Shown: positions 26,199 to 34,222 of the stretch, in pieces
Layout of the letters: the number at the start of each line of letters is the position of its first letter
How positions within the stretch are numbered: the first letter of the stretch is position 1
Notes under the pieces: generated by a model
What the model was told of the DNA's origin: nothing
What the model saw: only the letters and a program-made list of their open reading frames with translations
The model's database searches: none
From: Nocardioides allogilvus
Lineage (GTDB): Bacteria; Actinomycetota; Actinomycetes; Propionibacteriales; Nocardioidaceae
Length of the DNA stretch: 64,000 nucleotides
Reading direction: 5' to 3'
Assembly (NCBI RefSeq): GCF_003047285.1
Contig: NZ_PZYX01000001.1
Location: forward strand, 610,277-674,276
Made by a program: the position numbers and the translations under genes

Positions 26199-26366
26199 AT
26201 GGCCGCCATGAAGCCCCGGACGGGCGACGGACCACTCGAGGTGACCAAGGAAGGACGCGGCATCGTCATGCGCGTGCCGCTCGAGGGCGGTGGCCGCCTC
26301 GTGGTCGAGCTCAACAAGGACGAGGCCGCCGCGCTCGGCGACGCACTCAAGGACGTCGTCGGCTGA
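26199..26366 (+). CDS. DUF3117 family protein (55 residues)
   Basis: The protein reads MAAMKPRTGDGPLEVTKEGR, then GIVMRVPLEGGGRLVVELNK and DEAAALGDALKDVVG. This is the highly conserved actinobacterial DUF3117 family (Rv1211 in M. tuberculosis). Function unknown; it is small, basic-then-acidic, and probably folds into a beta-sheet plus a C-terminal helix. A purine-rich ribosome-binding site precedes it. It ends two bases before the pepA start, so it leads the pepA transcript. Confidence 0.93.
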   Translation: MAAMKPRTGDGPLEVTKEGRGIVMRVPLEGGGRLVVELNKDEAAALGDALKDVVG

Positions 26367-26368
26367 TC

Positions 26369-27901
26369 GTGGCCGCCTCGTTGAAGCTTCCCGCCCAGGT
26401 CTCCCCGCCGGAGTTCGCCCTCAGCCCGGCCCTGCCGCACCAGATCGGCGGCGCCGAGGTGTGGGCACTGCCGGTGATCCCCGCGGACGCCGAGGACGGC
26501 TCTGTCGCCCTCGGGCCGGGTGCGGAAGAGGTGGGCGAGCTGCTCGGGCTCGACCTGCTCGGTCTCCTCGAAGCCCAGAAGGCCACCGGCCGGACCGGTG
26601 AGGTGACCACGGTCCCCGTCGTCCACGACGACGTGCAGGTGCTCCTGCTGGTCGGGGTGGGGGAGCAGACGGTGACCGACTTCCGGCGCGCCGGGGCGAC
26701 CCTCGCCCGCGCGACCAAGGACCGCGCCAGCGTGGCCACCTCGATCACCGCGATCGCTCCCGACGAGGGCCTCGGTGCCTTCGTCGTCGGCGCGATGCTC
26801 GGCTCGTTCGGGTTCCACTGGCGCTCGACCGGGCCCCAGGAACGACCCGTGGCGCGCATCGTCCTCGGCGGCACCGTCGACGAGGTCGCCGACGAGGAGC
26901 TCGCCCGCGCCCTGGCCGCCGGCGGTGCCGGCTGGCGCTCGCGGATGCTCGCCTCGGTGCCCTCCAACCTCAAGACGCCGGCCTGGCTGGCCGAGCAGGC
27001 CGAGGAGTTCGCCGCCGCAGCAGGTCTCGACGTCACGATCTGGGACGAGCAGCGCCTGGCCGACGAGGGTTTCGGTGGCGTGCTCGCCGTCGGCGCCGCC
27101 TCGGTGTCGCCGCCGCGACTGATCCGTCTGGACTACTCGCCGCGGGGCGCCACGAAGAGCACGCCGACCGTGGTGCTCGTCGGCAAGGGCATCACCTTCG
27201 ACACCGGCGGCCTGGACATCAAGCCCCCCTCCGGCATGTTGTCGATGAAGCGCGACATGTCCGGTGGAGCCGCGGTGCTGGCCACCATGGCCGCGCTGCG
27301 CGACGTCCAGTGCCCCGTCAAGGTGATCGGCCTCGTGCCGGCCGCCGAGAACGCCATCGGTGGTGCCGCGATGCGCCCCGGTGACGTGATCCGGCACTAC
27401 GGCGGACGCACCAGCGAGGTCAACAACACCGACGCCGAGGGCCGGCTGGTGATGGCCGACGCGATGGCCTACGCCGTGGCCGACCTCAAGCCCGACGTGC
27501 TGGTCGACATCGCCACCCTGACCGGAGCGATGAAGGTCGCCCTCGGGCAGGGCACCGGCGGCTACTTTGCCAACAACGACGCGCTGGCCGGCCGGCTCGC
27601 GGAGGCGTCCGAGTTCTCGGGCGAGCTGTTGTGGCGGATGCCGCTCGTGGCCGACTACGAGGAGCGGGTCAGCTCCAAGGTCGCCGACGGCGACAACGCT
27701 GCCGGCGGGGCGGGCGCGATCACCGCGGCCCTGTTCCTCCAGCACTTCGCGGGCGACGTCCCGTGGGCGCACATCGACTTCGCCTCCATCGCCGAGGCCC
27801 CGGAGGAGCGCTACGAGTGGACCCAGGGGCCGACCGGCTTCGGTCCGCGCCTGCTGCTGGCCTGGCTCGGCTCCGAGGCCCCGCTCGAAGGGATCGTGTG
27901 A
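26369..27901 (+). CDS. pepA: Leucyl aminopeptidase (M17 family)
   Basis: The 510-residue cytosolic di-zinc aminopeptidase removes N-terminal residues from peptides. The catalytic C-terminal domain has VLVGKGITFDTGGLDIKP (Lys and Asp ligands), SMKRDMSGGAAV (second Lys/Asp) and the signature NTDAEGRLVMADAM. The N-terminal alpha/beta domain spans about 1-180. GTG at 26369 follows the DUF3117 stop directly; the frame open to 26144 is non-coding leader. The stop overlaps the next gene by one base (TGATG). Confidence 0.92.
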   Translation: MAASLKLPAQVSPPEFALSPALPHQIGGAEVWALPVIPADAEDGSVALGPGAEEVGELLGLDLLGLLEAQKATGRTGEVTTVPVVHDDVQVLLLVGVGEQTVTDFRRAGATLARATKDRASVATSITAIAPDEGLGAFVVGAMLGSFGFHWRSTGPQERPVARIVLGGTVDEVADEELARALAAGGAGWRSRMLASVPSNLKTPAWLAEQAEEFAAAAGLDVTIWDEQRLADEGFGGVLAVGAASVSPPRLIRLDYSPRGATKSTPTVVLVGKGITFDTGGLDIKPPSGMLSMKRDMSGGAAVLATMAALRDVQCPVKVIGLVPAAENAIGGAAMRPGDVIRHYGGRTSEVNNTDAEGRLVMADAMAYAVADLKPDVLVDIATLTGAMKVALGQGTGGYFANNDALAGRLAEASEFSGELLWRMPLVADYEERVSSKVADGDNAAGGAGAITAALFLQHFAGDVPWAHIDFASIAEAPEERYEWTQGPTGFGPRLLLAWLGSEAPLEGIV

Positions 27902-28239
27902 TGAAGGGTCTCAGTGTCCGGTGGTCGCTCGCGACGGCCGAGGACGGTGTGGAGGAGCAGCTGTCGACGTACGTCGCGGAGAGCTCCCATGCCCGCTTCA
28001 CCGGCATGGCCGGGCTCCAGTTCAAGACCTGGCGGATGGTGCCGGGTGAGTGGTTCGAGGGCTGCTACGTCTTCTCCTCCGACGAGGTGCGCGCCGAGTT
28101 CCAGGCGACCTTCACCGCAGGTGCCGCCGAGTCGCCCGTCTCGCAGCTCGTCGGCTCCGGACCGGTGCTGATCGAGCCGTGCGACATCGTCGCGATCGCC
28201 GAGGGCTGGGACGGCTTCAACGCCGCTCCCCGCGCCTGA
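27901..28239 (+). CDS. Small YdhR-like (dimeric alpha-beta barrel) protein
   Basis: The 112-residue protein has pattern KTWRMVPGEWFEGCYVFSSD followed by an acidic-arginine helix and VSQLVGSGPVLIEPCDIVAI. It looks like the YdhR/mono-oxygenase-like ferredoxin-fold family, in which GxYxFxs residues form one beta strand. Catalysis is uncertain. It is coupled to pepA by TGATG overlap, so it is the third gene of that unit. Confidence 0.65.
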   Translation: MKGLSVRWSLATAEDGVEEQLSTYVAESSHARFTGMAGLQFKTWRMVPGEWFEGCYVFSSDEVRAEFQATFTAGAAESPVSQLVGSGPVLIEPCDIVAIAEGWDGFNAAPRA

Positions 28240-28254
28240 CTTCTTCTCGCTCCC

Positions 28255-28310
28255 GCAGCGGTGAGTGAGCCACATTCGAAGTCACTCGAATGTGGGTGTG
28301 CCACCGCTGC
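28255..28310. terminator. Two-part hairpin between converging genes
   Basis: GCAGCGGTG (28255-28263) pairs with CACCGCTGC (28302-28310), and inside it CCACATTCGA (28270-28279) pairs with TCGAATGTGG (28286-28295). It lies between the YdhR-like gene and the O-methyltransferase gene and can stop transcription from both sides. Confidence 0.75.
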
Positions 28311-28329
28311 ACGTCAGGCTGAGTGTCCC

Positions 28330-28980
28330 TCAGGTCTCGGGCGTCCAGACCTTCTTGGCGACCAGCAGTCCGTCACCGACGGGCAGCAGCACGGGCACCA
28401 GCGACTCGTTCTCCGCGATCGTGCGACCCAGGTCGCGGATCGCGACGGTCTCCTCGTCGCGCTGGGCGGGGTCGGCGACCCGGTCGTGCCACAGGGCGTT
28501 GTCGAAGGCCACGACGCCGCCGGGGCGCAGGAGGCGCAGGGCCTCCGCGAGGTAGGCGGGGTACTCGCGCTTGTCACCGTCGCAGAACACGATGTCGTAG
28601 TGCCCGTCGGTGAGGCGGGGGAGCACGTCGAGGCCGGCGCCGGCGATCGTGCGGGCGCGGTTGGCCGAGATGCCGGCGTCGCTGAAGGTCTCCTTGGCGA
28701 GGCGCTGGTGCTCGGCCTCGATGTCGACCGTGGTCAGCACGCCGTCGGCGCGCATGCCGCGCAGGAGCCAGAGGCCGGAGACACCGGTGCCGGTGCCGAT
28801 CTCGACCACGGCACGCGCGTCCAGCACGGAGGCCAGGAAGCGCAGCGCAGCACCACCGCCGGAGCCGATCGGAGCGACCCCGACCTCCTCGGCACGGGCA
28901 CGCGCAGCGGCCAGGATGTCGTCCTCCGCCACGAACTCTTCGGCGTAGGTCCAGCTCGCGGGCTTGATCGGGGTGGTGAT
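28330..28980 (-). CDS. O-methyltransferase (class I SAM-dependent, Rv1220c-like), apparent AUC start
   Basis: The protein is about 216 residues. The SAM-binding motif I is VVEIGTGTGVSGLWLLRG; motif II is LTTVDIEAEHQ; DIVFCDGDK carries the acidic metal/catalytic residues; VAFDNALWHDRV is typical of catechol-type O-methyltransferases. The substrate is unknown. No ATG, GTG or TTG fits: AGGAGG (28992-28987) is followed by ATCATCATC, and the third ATC (28980) is six bases away. A TAGAGT -10 (29035-29030) lies downstream of the only long ATG start at 29064, so that start would not be transcribed from it. The gene is divergent from sigE, as in M. tuberculosis. Confidence 0.82.
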   Translation of the reverse strand: MTTPIKPASWTYAEEFVAEDDILAAARARAEEVGVAPIGSGGGAALRFLASVLDARAVVEIGTGTGVSGLWLLRGMRADGVLTTVDIEAEHQRLAKETFSDAGISANRARTIAGAGLDVLPRLTDGHYDIVFCDGDKREYPAYLAEALRLLRPGGVVAFDNALWHDRVADPAQRDEETVAIRDLGRTIAENESLVPVLLPVGDGLLVAKKVWTPET

Positions 28981-29029
28981 GATGATCCTCCTGGAGACGG
29001 GACGCGCGCGTGCGCACAGCGTGGCAGCG

Positions 29030-29035
29030 ACTCTA
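29030..29035 (-). promoter_or_regulatory. Candidate -10 element for the O-methyltransferase gene
   Basis: TAGAGT on the minus strand, followed about seven bases later by a likely transcript start. It leaves an untranslated leader of about 35 bases ending in AGGAGG. No good -35 was seen. Confidence 0.4.
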
Positions 29036-29056
29036 TCGCTCCCGGCGGGGACTTCC

Positions 29057-29083
29057 GGGAACACACGAGCTGACCCGTCCGTT
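29057..29083 (+). promoter_or_regulatory. ECF (SigE-type) promoter upstream of sigE
   Basis: GGGAAC at 29057-29062 and CGTT at 29080-29083 with a 17-base spacer match the consensus for group-4 sigma factors such as mycobacterial SigE (GGAAC-N16-18-GTT). It lies about 125 bases upstream of the sigE start and implies autoregulation. Confidence 0.75.
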
Positions 29084-29207
29084 GTGCACGAAGAGTCCCA
29101 ATCCTGAGCAGGCTCGCGGTGCTTTCACAGGGTCCTCTCAGACCCGGTCCCTAGGTTGAGGAGGTCAGACACTGTTCGGTCAGCAGCTCAAGCGCCAGGG
29201 GGCACCG

Positions 29208-29801
29208 ATGATGGACCAGAGTGAAGCCACCGTCGGCGTGCCGACGTGGGACGAGGTCGTCGAGAACCACTCCGACCGCGTCTTCCGCCTCGCCTACCGC
29301 CTCACCGGCAACCGGCCCGACGCCGAGGACCTCACGCAAGAGGTCTTCATCCGGGTCTTCCGCTCGCTCGACACCTACACGCCCGGCACCTTCGAGGGCT
29401 GGCTGCACCGCATCACCACCAACCTCTTCCTCGACGGCGCCCGCCGCAAGCAGCGGATCCGCTTCGACGCCCTCTCCGACGAGCGTGCCTCGCGGTTGGA
29501 GAGCACCGACGTCGCCCCCGAGACGTCCTACGCCGACCAGCGCTTCGACGACGACATCGAGCTGGCGCTGGCGACCCTGCCGCCCGACTTCCGCGCAGCC
29601 GTCGTGCTGTGCGACGTGGAGGGCCTGACCTACGAGGAGATCGCCGAGATCCTCGACGCCAAGCTCGGCACGGTCCGCTCCCGGATCCACCGAGGCCGGG
29701 CGATGCTGCGCCGTGCGCTGGCGCACCGGGCCCCCACCGAGGGCCGCGAACGCTACGCCGGCCCCGTGCTCGGGCCCGATGTCCCGGGACATCGGTCGTG
29801 A
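29208..29801 (+). CDS. sigE: ECF RNA polymerase sigma factor, SigE-like
   Basis: The 197-residue protein has sigma region 2 at about 20-90 ([20 protein letters not shown], then [20 protein letters not shown]) and region 4 at about 115-170 ([20 protein letters not shown], then [15 protein letters not shown]). It directs envelope-stress transcription in mycobacteria. Its neighbours, O-methyltransferase upstream on the other strand and a zinc anti-sigma and HtrA protease downstream, match the Rv1220c-Rv1223 locus. It has its own GGGAAC/CGTT promoter. The stop overlaps the anti-sigma gene by one base. Confidence 0.92.
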   Translation: MMDQSEATVGVPTWDEVVENHSDRVFRLAYRLTGNRPDAEDLTQEVFIRVFRSLDTYTPGTFEGWLHRITTNLFLDGARRKQRIRFDALSDERASRLESTDVAPETSYADQRFDDDIELALATLPPDFRAAVVLCDVEGLTYEEIAEILDAKLGTVRSRIHRGRAMLRRALAHRAPTEGRERYAGPVLGPDVPGHRS

Positions 29802-30382
29802 TGCACCTCGGGTCGCGCGTCAGCGCGCTCCTCGACGGCCGGCTGCCGGCAGCGGAGGAGGAGCGGGCCTGGGCCCACGTCCACGAGTGCCACCCCTGTC
29901 GTGACCTCGTCGAGCGCGAGGGCTGGATCAAGACCCGGCTCGCCGGGCTCTCCTTCTCCGACCGGGCTGCGTGCGAGGCGCCCGACGGGCTCAAGAGCTC
30001 GCTGCTCGCAGCCGCAGGCTGCGGGTCGGCGCTGGCCCCGGCGCCGTTCCCGACCGCGTCGAGCACCTTCCGCTCGCGCCATCGTTCCCTGGTCGCCATC
30101 GGCGGTGGTGCCGCCGGCGCTGCCGTCGTCGGCGTGCTCGCCCTCGGCGCCGTCAGCACTCCCCAGCTCGAGCGCAGGGCCCCCGTCAGCGATCTGTCGC
30201 GCCCGACCGAGACGTCGACGCCGGTGCTCGACGACCGGACCGGCGGCCGGACCGGTGACCGGACCAGCGACCGTGCGGCAGACCGGGCCCAGCGTGCCGA
30301 GCGGCAGCGTGCCCGGCGCCAGGAGACCGCGCCGACCGATCCCACCCCCCACGTCGTAGTGGTGCGTGAGCGCCTCGGGTGA
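29801..30382 (+). CDS. rseA: Zinc-containing anti-sigma factor (RseA-like)
   Basis: The 193-residue protein carries the ZAS motif H-x3-C-x2-C in HVHECHPCRDLVER at about residues 27-38. A second half follows (WIKTRLAGLSFSDRAACEAP), and a hydrophobic stretch at about 100-125 (VAIGGGAAGAAVVGVLALGA) could cross the membrane. The tail holds DRTGGRTGDRTSDRAADRAQ, a run of Asp-Arg pairs. It is expected to bind and silence the adjacent sigma factor until stress. Translation is coupled to sigE (TGATG). Confidence 0.85.
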   Translation: MHLGSRVSALLDGRLPAAEEERAWAHVHECHPCRDLVEREGWIKTRLAGLSFSDRAACEAPDGLKSSLLAAAGCGSALAPAPFPTASSTFRSRHRSLVAIGGGAAGAAVVGVLALGAVSTPQLERRAPVSDLSRPTETSTPVLDDRTGGRTGDRTSDRAADRAQRAERQRARRQETAPTDPTPHVVVVRERLG

Positions 30383-30392
30383 GAATGGGCCC

Positions 30393-31829
30393 GTGAGCGA
30401 CCAGACCTCCGGACCCAACTCGCCCGATCCAGACGCGCAGCCTGCCGTCGAGCCCGATGGCGAGCCCGACGCCGAGCCCACGCAGCCGATCACCGGAGCG
30501 GGCTGGACCTCACCGTCGCAGTCGCACCGTCCGCCGGCTCGACCGGTGGAGCCCGCGCCGGCTCCCGCGGAGCAGCTCGCCCACCAGCCGGCCCCGTCGC
30601 CGATCCCGCCCCAGCAGTCGCCGTGGGGTCCGCCGCAGGACACCGCGCAGCTCCCGGGCCAGCCCTACGGTGCCTCCGGGCCGACGACTCCGATGCAGCA
30701 GCACCGCGATGATGACCGGCCGAGGGGCCGCGTCTCCGGCTGGGTCTGGCCGGTCGTCGCGACGATGTCCCTCCTGCTCGGCCTGATGGGCGGCTTCCTC
30801 GGTGCCCTGGGCTACGACGAGTGGGAGGACAGCTCCTCGACGTACGACGACGGGCTCGACGCCGTCCAGACGCAGGACTCCGCTCCGCTGGAGGCCGACA
30901 ACGGCTCGGTCCCGGCCGTGGCCCAGGCACTGCTGCCCAGCACCGTGCAGATCCTGGCCGCCTTCGAGGGTGAGGACGAGGGTGCCACCGGCTCCGGCTT
31001 CGTGCTCGACCGCGAGGGCCACATCGTCACCAACAACCACGTCGTGCAGGCGGCCGCCGAGGACGAGGGGCCGATCAAGGTGGTCGACTTCGAGGGCGTG
31101 CGCCACGACGCGACCGTTGTCGGTCGCAGCCCCGTCTACGACCTCGCGATCTTGAAGATCACCGACGCCGGCGCCCTCGAACCGGCCGCTCTCGGCTCCT
31201 CGGTGGGCCTGCGCGTGGGTGACCCCGTCGTCGCCTTCGGCTCGCCGCTCGGGCTCAGCCAGACGGTGACCTCGGGGATCGTCAGCGCCCTGGACCGGCC
31301 GGTCACCACCGGCGACGAGGACAACGTCTCGTCCTACATCAACGCCGTCCAGACCGACGCGGCGATCAACCCCGGCAACTCCGGCGGCCCGCTCGTCAAC
31401 CTCGCCGGCGCGGTCGTCGGGGTCAACTCGGCCATCGCGACCACCGGTGGGGGCAGCCTCGGCGGCGGGGGCTCGGGCAACATCGGCGTCGGCTTCGCGA
31501 TCCCGATCGAGCAGGTCCGCACCACGGCCGACCAGATCCTGCGCAACGGCGAGGCGCAGTACCCCGTCATCGGTGCGCAGGTGCGCACGGGCGGCGCCGA
31601 GTCGGTCGGCGCCCTCATCACCGAGGTCAACGAGGGCACGCCCGCCGAGGACGCCGGGCTGCGCAAGGACGACGTCGTGACCCAGGTCGACGGCAAGCCC
31701 GTCACCGACGGCATCGCGCTGATCGTGGCCATCCGCACCCACCAGCCGGGCGACACCATCGAGTTCACCGTCAACCGCGACGGGTCGGAGCAGGCCTTCG
31801 AGATCACCCTCGACGGCGAGGTCGGCTGA
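30393..31829 (+). CDS. htrA: HtrA/DegP-like membrane-anchored serine protease
   Basis: The 478-residue protein has a proline-rich cytoplasmic N-terminus of about 115 residues, one membrane helix (VWPVVATMSLLLGLMGGFLG) and a trypsin-like domain with triad H216 (TNNHVV), D250 (VYDLAIL) and S330 (PGNSGGP). A PDZ domain at about 395-475 has GTPAEDAGLRKDDVV. It degrades or refolds damaged envelope proteins, and its place next to sigE and rseA fits the envelope-stress response. GTG at 30393 is taken; a second GTG at 30366 lies inside rseA. Confidence 0.93.
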   Translation: MSDQTSGPNSPDPDAQPAVEPDGEPDAEPTQPITGAGWTSPSQSHRPPARPVEPAPAPAEQLAHQPAPSPIPPQQSPWGPPQDTAQLPGQPYGASGPTTPMQQHRDDDRPRGRVSGWVWPVVATMSLLLGLMGGFLGALGYDEWEDSSSTYDDGLDAVQTQDSAPLEADNGSVPAVAQALLPSTVQILAAFEGEDEGATGSGFVLDREGHIVTNNHVVQAAAEDEGPIKVVDFEGVRHDATVVGRSPVYDLAILKITDAGALEPAALGSSVGLRVGDPVVAFGSPLGLSQTVTSGIVSALDRPVTTGDEDNVSSYINAVQTDAAINPGNSGGPLVNLAGAVVGVNSAIATTGGGSLGGGGSGNIGVGFAIPIEQVRTTADQILRNGEAQYPVIGAQVRTGGAESVGALITEVNEGTPAEDAGLRKDDVVTQVDGKPVTDGIALIVAIRTHQPGDTIEFTVNRDGSEQAFEITLDGEVG

Positions 31830-31837
31830 GTCGCACC

Positions 31838-32080
31838 TCAGCCGTCGTCGCGACCGGCTTCGCTCTCCACGAACGGGTGGGCGGTGACGAAGGTCTTCGT
31901 CTCGTCATACATCCGCTCGATGTACTTCTCCAGCTCCGAGCCCTCCACGCGCCACTGTCCGCGGCCGCCGATCTTGATCGCGGGCAGGTCGCCACGGCGC
32001 ACCAGGGCATAGACCTGGGCGCTGGACGTGTTGAGCACCTCGGCCACGTCGGCCAGCGTGAGGAAGCGGGGGGAGGCCAT
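31838..32080 (-). CDS. Helix-turn-helix (excisionase/BldC-type) DNA-binding protein
   Basis: The 80-residue protein has a MerR-like winged helix-turn-helix at residues 5-52 (FLTLADVAEVLNTSSAQVYA, then GDLPAIKIGGRGQWRVE), with an acidic-aromatic C-terminal helix. Proteins of this size and type act as small DNA-binding regulators in actinobacteria (for example BldC). No integrase or phage genes are nearby, so it is not an excisionase in practice. It converges on htrA with an eight-base gap. Confidence 0.82.
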   Translation of the reverse strand: MASPRFLTLADVAEVLNTSSAQVYALVRRGDLPAIKIGGRGQWRVEGSELEKYIERMYDETKTFVTAHPFVESEAGRDDG

Positions 32081-32202
32081 GGCGACATGGTGCCACTCGA
32101 GACGCAGCCGGAGGTACGGCGCCTCGCGGGCTGTGGAGAACTGTTGAGCCCTGGTGCACCTGTGGACAACGACTCGTGCCGGATGGCATCTGAGGTCATG
32201 AT

Positions 32203-32880
32203 GTGTCGGTGTCTCGGACCCACGCTGCCATCGACGTCCCCACCGCCACCCGCGCCCAGCCTCCGGGGTGGCGCGATCCTCGTCTCTGGATCGGGATCGC
32301 GATCGTCGCCGTGTCGATCATCGCCGGTGCTCGCATCCTCGGTGCGGCCGACGACTCGGTGAGCGTGTGGGCCGCCGCGCGCGACGTCGCGCCGGGCGAC
32401 ACGGTCGGTGCGGACGACCTGGTCTCCACGTCGGTGCGTTTCGGTGAGAGCACCGACGTCGCCCGCTATCTCCTGACCTCCTCGCCGCTGCCCGACGACC
32501 TCACCCTGGTGCGGGCCCTGGGAGAGGGCGAGCTCGTGCCGGCCGCGGCCCTCGGCTCGGGTGATGAGGCCGACACGGTGATCGTGTCGCTGGCCTTCCC
32601 GCACGAGCTGATCCCGACCAACATCGGGACTGGATCGTTGATCGAGCTCCTGGTGCTCCCGGCGGACGGCGCGAGCGACGACAAGCGGGGCAGCATCGAG
32701 CCGACCACGGTGCTCTCCGACGTCGTGGTCATCGACGCTCCGTCCGCCGCGGACTCACTGGGCAGTGTCAGCCGCGGCCGCCAGCTGGTGCTGGGGATCC
32801 CGGAGACGGACTCCGACGCCCTGGCGGAGATCCTGTCGGCCAGCGAGGACGAGCGCGTTCGCGTCCTCGTGCGCGGTTGA
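32203..32880 (+). CDS. SAF-domain protein, CpaB/RcpC-like pilus protein
   Basis: The 225-residue protein has one membrane helix (LWIGIAIVAVSIIAGARILG, about residues 27-46) and then an SAF domain with WAAARDVAPGDTVGADDLVS, typical of CpaB/RcpC proteins of Flp (tad) pili. A domain with GTGSLIELLVLPADG follows. It lies 13 bases before a TadZ-type gene, which supports a pilus role. The main tad operon is at 54.6-59.2 kb. GTG at 32203 is the likely start; an overlapping ATG at 32201 is out of frame. Confidence 0.75.
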   Translation: MSVSRTHAAIDVPTATRAQPPGWRDPRLWIGIAIVAVSIIAGARILGAADDSVSVWAAARDVAPGDTVGADDLVSTSVRFGESTDVARYLLTSSPLPDDLTLVRALGEGELVPAAALGSGDEADTVIVSLAFPHELIPTNIGTGSLIELLVLPADGASDDKRGSIEPTTVLSDVVVIDAPSAADSLGSVSRGRQLVLGIPETDSDALAEILSASEDERVRVLVRG

Positions 32881-32893
32881 GGGCGGCAGCGCG

Positions 32894-34147
32894 ATGATCT
32901 GCGTCCTGATGATGGCCTCCGGGGCCGCCTGGGAGTCCGACGCCTTCGCCCGGCTGACGAGCGCCGGTGGTGTCGTGGTGCTCAAGCGCTGTGTCGACGT
33001 CGACGACCTGCTCGCCACCGCGACCAGCGGCCAGGCCGACGTCGCCGTCATCGGCCTCGACGCCCCGGGCCTCGACCCGTCGGCCGTCACCCACCTGAGG
33101 CGCTACGCCGTCCGGCCGGTCGCCGTCGCCTCGACGTCCGTCGACGACCTGGACGTCCTCGCGCGGGCCGAGCGCCTCGGCATCGCCGCCCTCGTCGCTG
33201 CCGACGACCTCGACTCGTTGCCGGAGGTCGTCTCGACCGTGGAGGACCTCGGCGACACCCAGGTCCGGGGCGGCGAGGACTTGCCGTCCGCCGTCGTCAC
33301 GACACCCGCCGACGAGCACCGGGTCGTGGCCGTCTGGGGGCCGGGCGGTGCTCCGGGACGCACCACGGTGGCGGTCTCGCTGGCGGCCGAGCTCGCGCGC
33401 CGGGGCAGCCCGGCCGTGCTCGTCGACGCCGATCCCTACGGTGGGGGCGTCGCCCAGCAGCTGGGCATCCTCGACGAGGTCTCCGGCCTGCTCTCCGCGG
33501 CCAGGCTGGCCGGTGCCGGCCAGCTCGGGGACCGTTTCCTGTCCACCACGCGCGCGGTCGGTGACCAGCTCACGGTCGTCACCGGACTGCCGCGCGCCGA
33601 TCGGTGGATCGAGGTCCGGGCCAGTCACCTGGAGTCCGTCGTCGACCGGGCGCGCGAGCTCGGCGACGTCGTCCTCGACACCGGCTTCAGCCTCGAGGAC
33701 GACCCGGGCGGCGACTTCGGCGCCCGACCGGCGCGCAACGCGATGACCCTGACCGCGTTGGGAGCCGCCGACGAGATCGTCGTCGTGGGCGCGGCCGACC
33801 CCGTCGGGCTCTCGCGCCTCGCGCGAGGGCTCGTGGAGCTGCGTGAGATCACCGGTGGAGCGCCGGTGCGGGTGGTGGTCAACCGCATGCGTTCGAGCCT
33901 GGGCTGGTCGGAGCGTGAGATAGCGGGCATGGTCGAGGGCTTCTCCCGGGTCTCCGGCCTGCACTTCCTGCCCGACGACCAGTCGGCCGTCGATCGCGCA
34001 CTCGTGGCAGGCAGGTCGCTCGTCGAGGGCGGGGACGGCCAGCTGGTGCGCGCGCTCGGCGGCGTCGTCGATGCGGTGTTCCCGACGACCCTGGTCGGTC
34101 ACGAGCCCCGGCGCCGCGGCGCCCGTCGCAGGCTCGCCCGAAATTGA
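32894..34147 (+). CDS. TadZ/CpaE-like P-loop protein with altered Walker A
   Basis: The 417-residue protein has an N-terminal receiver-like domain (about 1-125) without the phospho-acceptor pattern, then a MinD/ParA-like domain with VVAVWGPGGAPGRTTVAVSL. The Walker A lysine is Arg (GGAPGRTT), so ATP binding or hydrolysis may be altered. Other features are VLVDADPYGGGVAQQLG and VVDTGF-like strands, ending in a basic tail. TadZ/CpaE localises Flp-pilus machinery at the pole. It follows the SAF-domain gene and has no other tad genes next to it. Confidence 0.8.
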   Translation: MICVLMMASGAAWESDAFARLTSAGGVVVLKRCVDVDDLLATATSGQADVAVIGLDAPGLDPSAVTHLRRYAVRPVAVASTSVDDLDVLARAERLGIAALVAADDLDSLPEVVSTVEDLGDTQVRGGEDLPSAVVTTPADEHRVVAVWGPGGAPGRTTVAVSLAAELARRGSPAVLVDADPYGGGVAQQLGILDEVSGLLSAARLAGAGQLGDRFLSTTRAVGDQLTVVTGLPRADRWIEVRASHLESVVDRARELGDVVLDTGFSLEDDPGGDFGARPARNAMTLTALGAADEIVVVGAADPVGLSRLARGLVELREITGGAPVRVVVNRMRSSLGWSEREIAGMVEGFSRVSGLHFLPDDQSAVDRALVAGRSLVEGGDGQLVRALGGVVDAVFPTTLVGHEPRRRGARRRLARN

Positions 34148-34222
34148 GGTTTCCACCCCGAGAGTTGGTCCGTGGGGTCAAGATGGTGGTCCCCCCACCC
34201 CCTTGATCAAGGACCTCCCACC

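Noticed and set aside
25196..27772. 858-codon minus-strand frame over pepA and the PaaX gene
   Set aside because: Shadow frame; the real genes there are DUF3117 and pepA on plus and the PaaX regulator on minus in another frame.
31838..32080. The small MerR/excisionase-type protein as a sign of a prophage or integrative element
   Set aside because: No integrase, attachment repeats or phage genes nearby; this family also contains ordinary chromosomal regulators.
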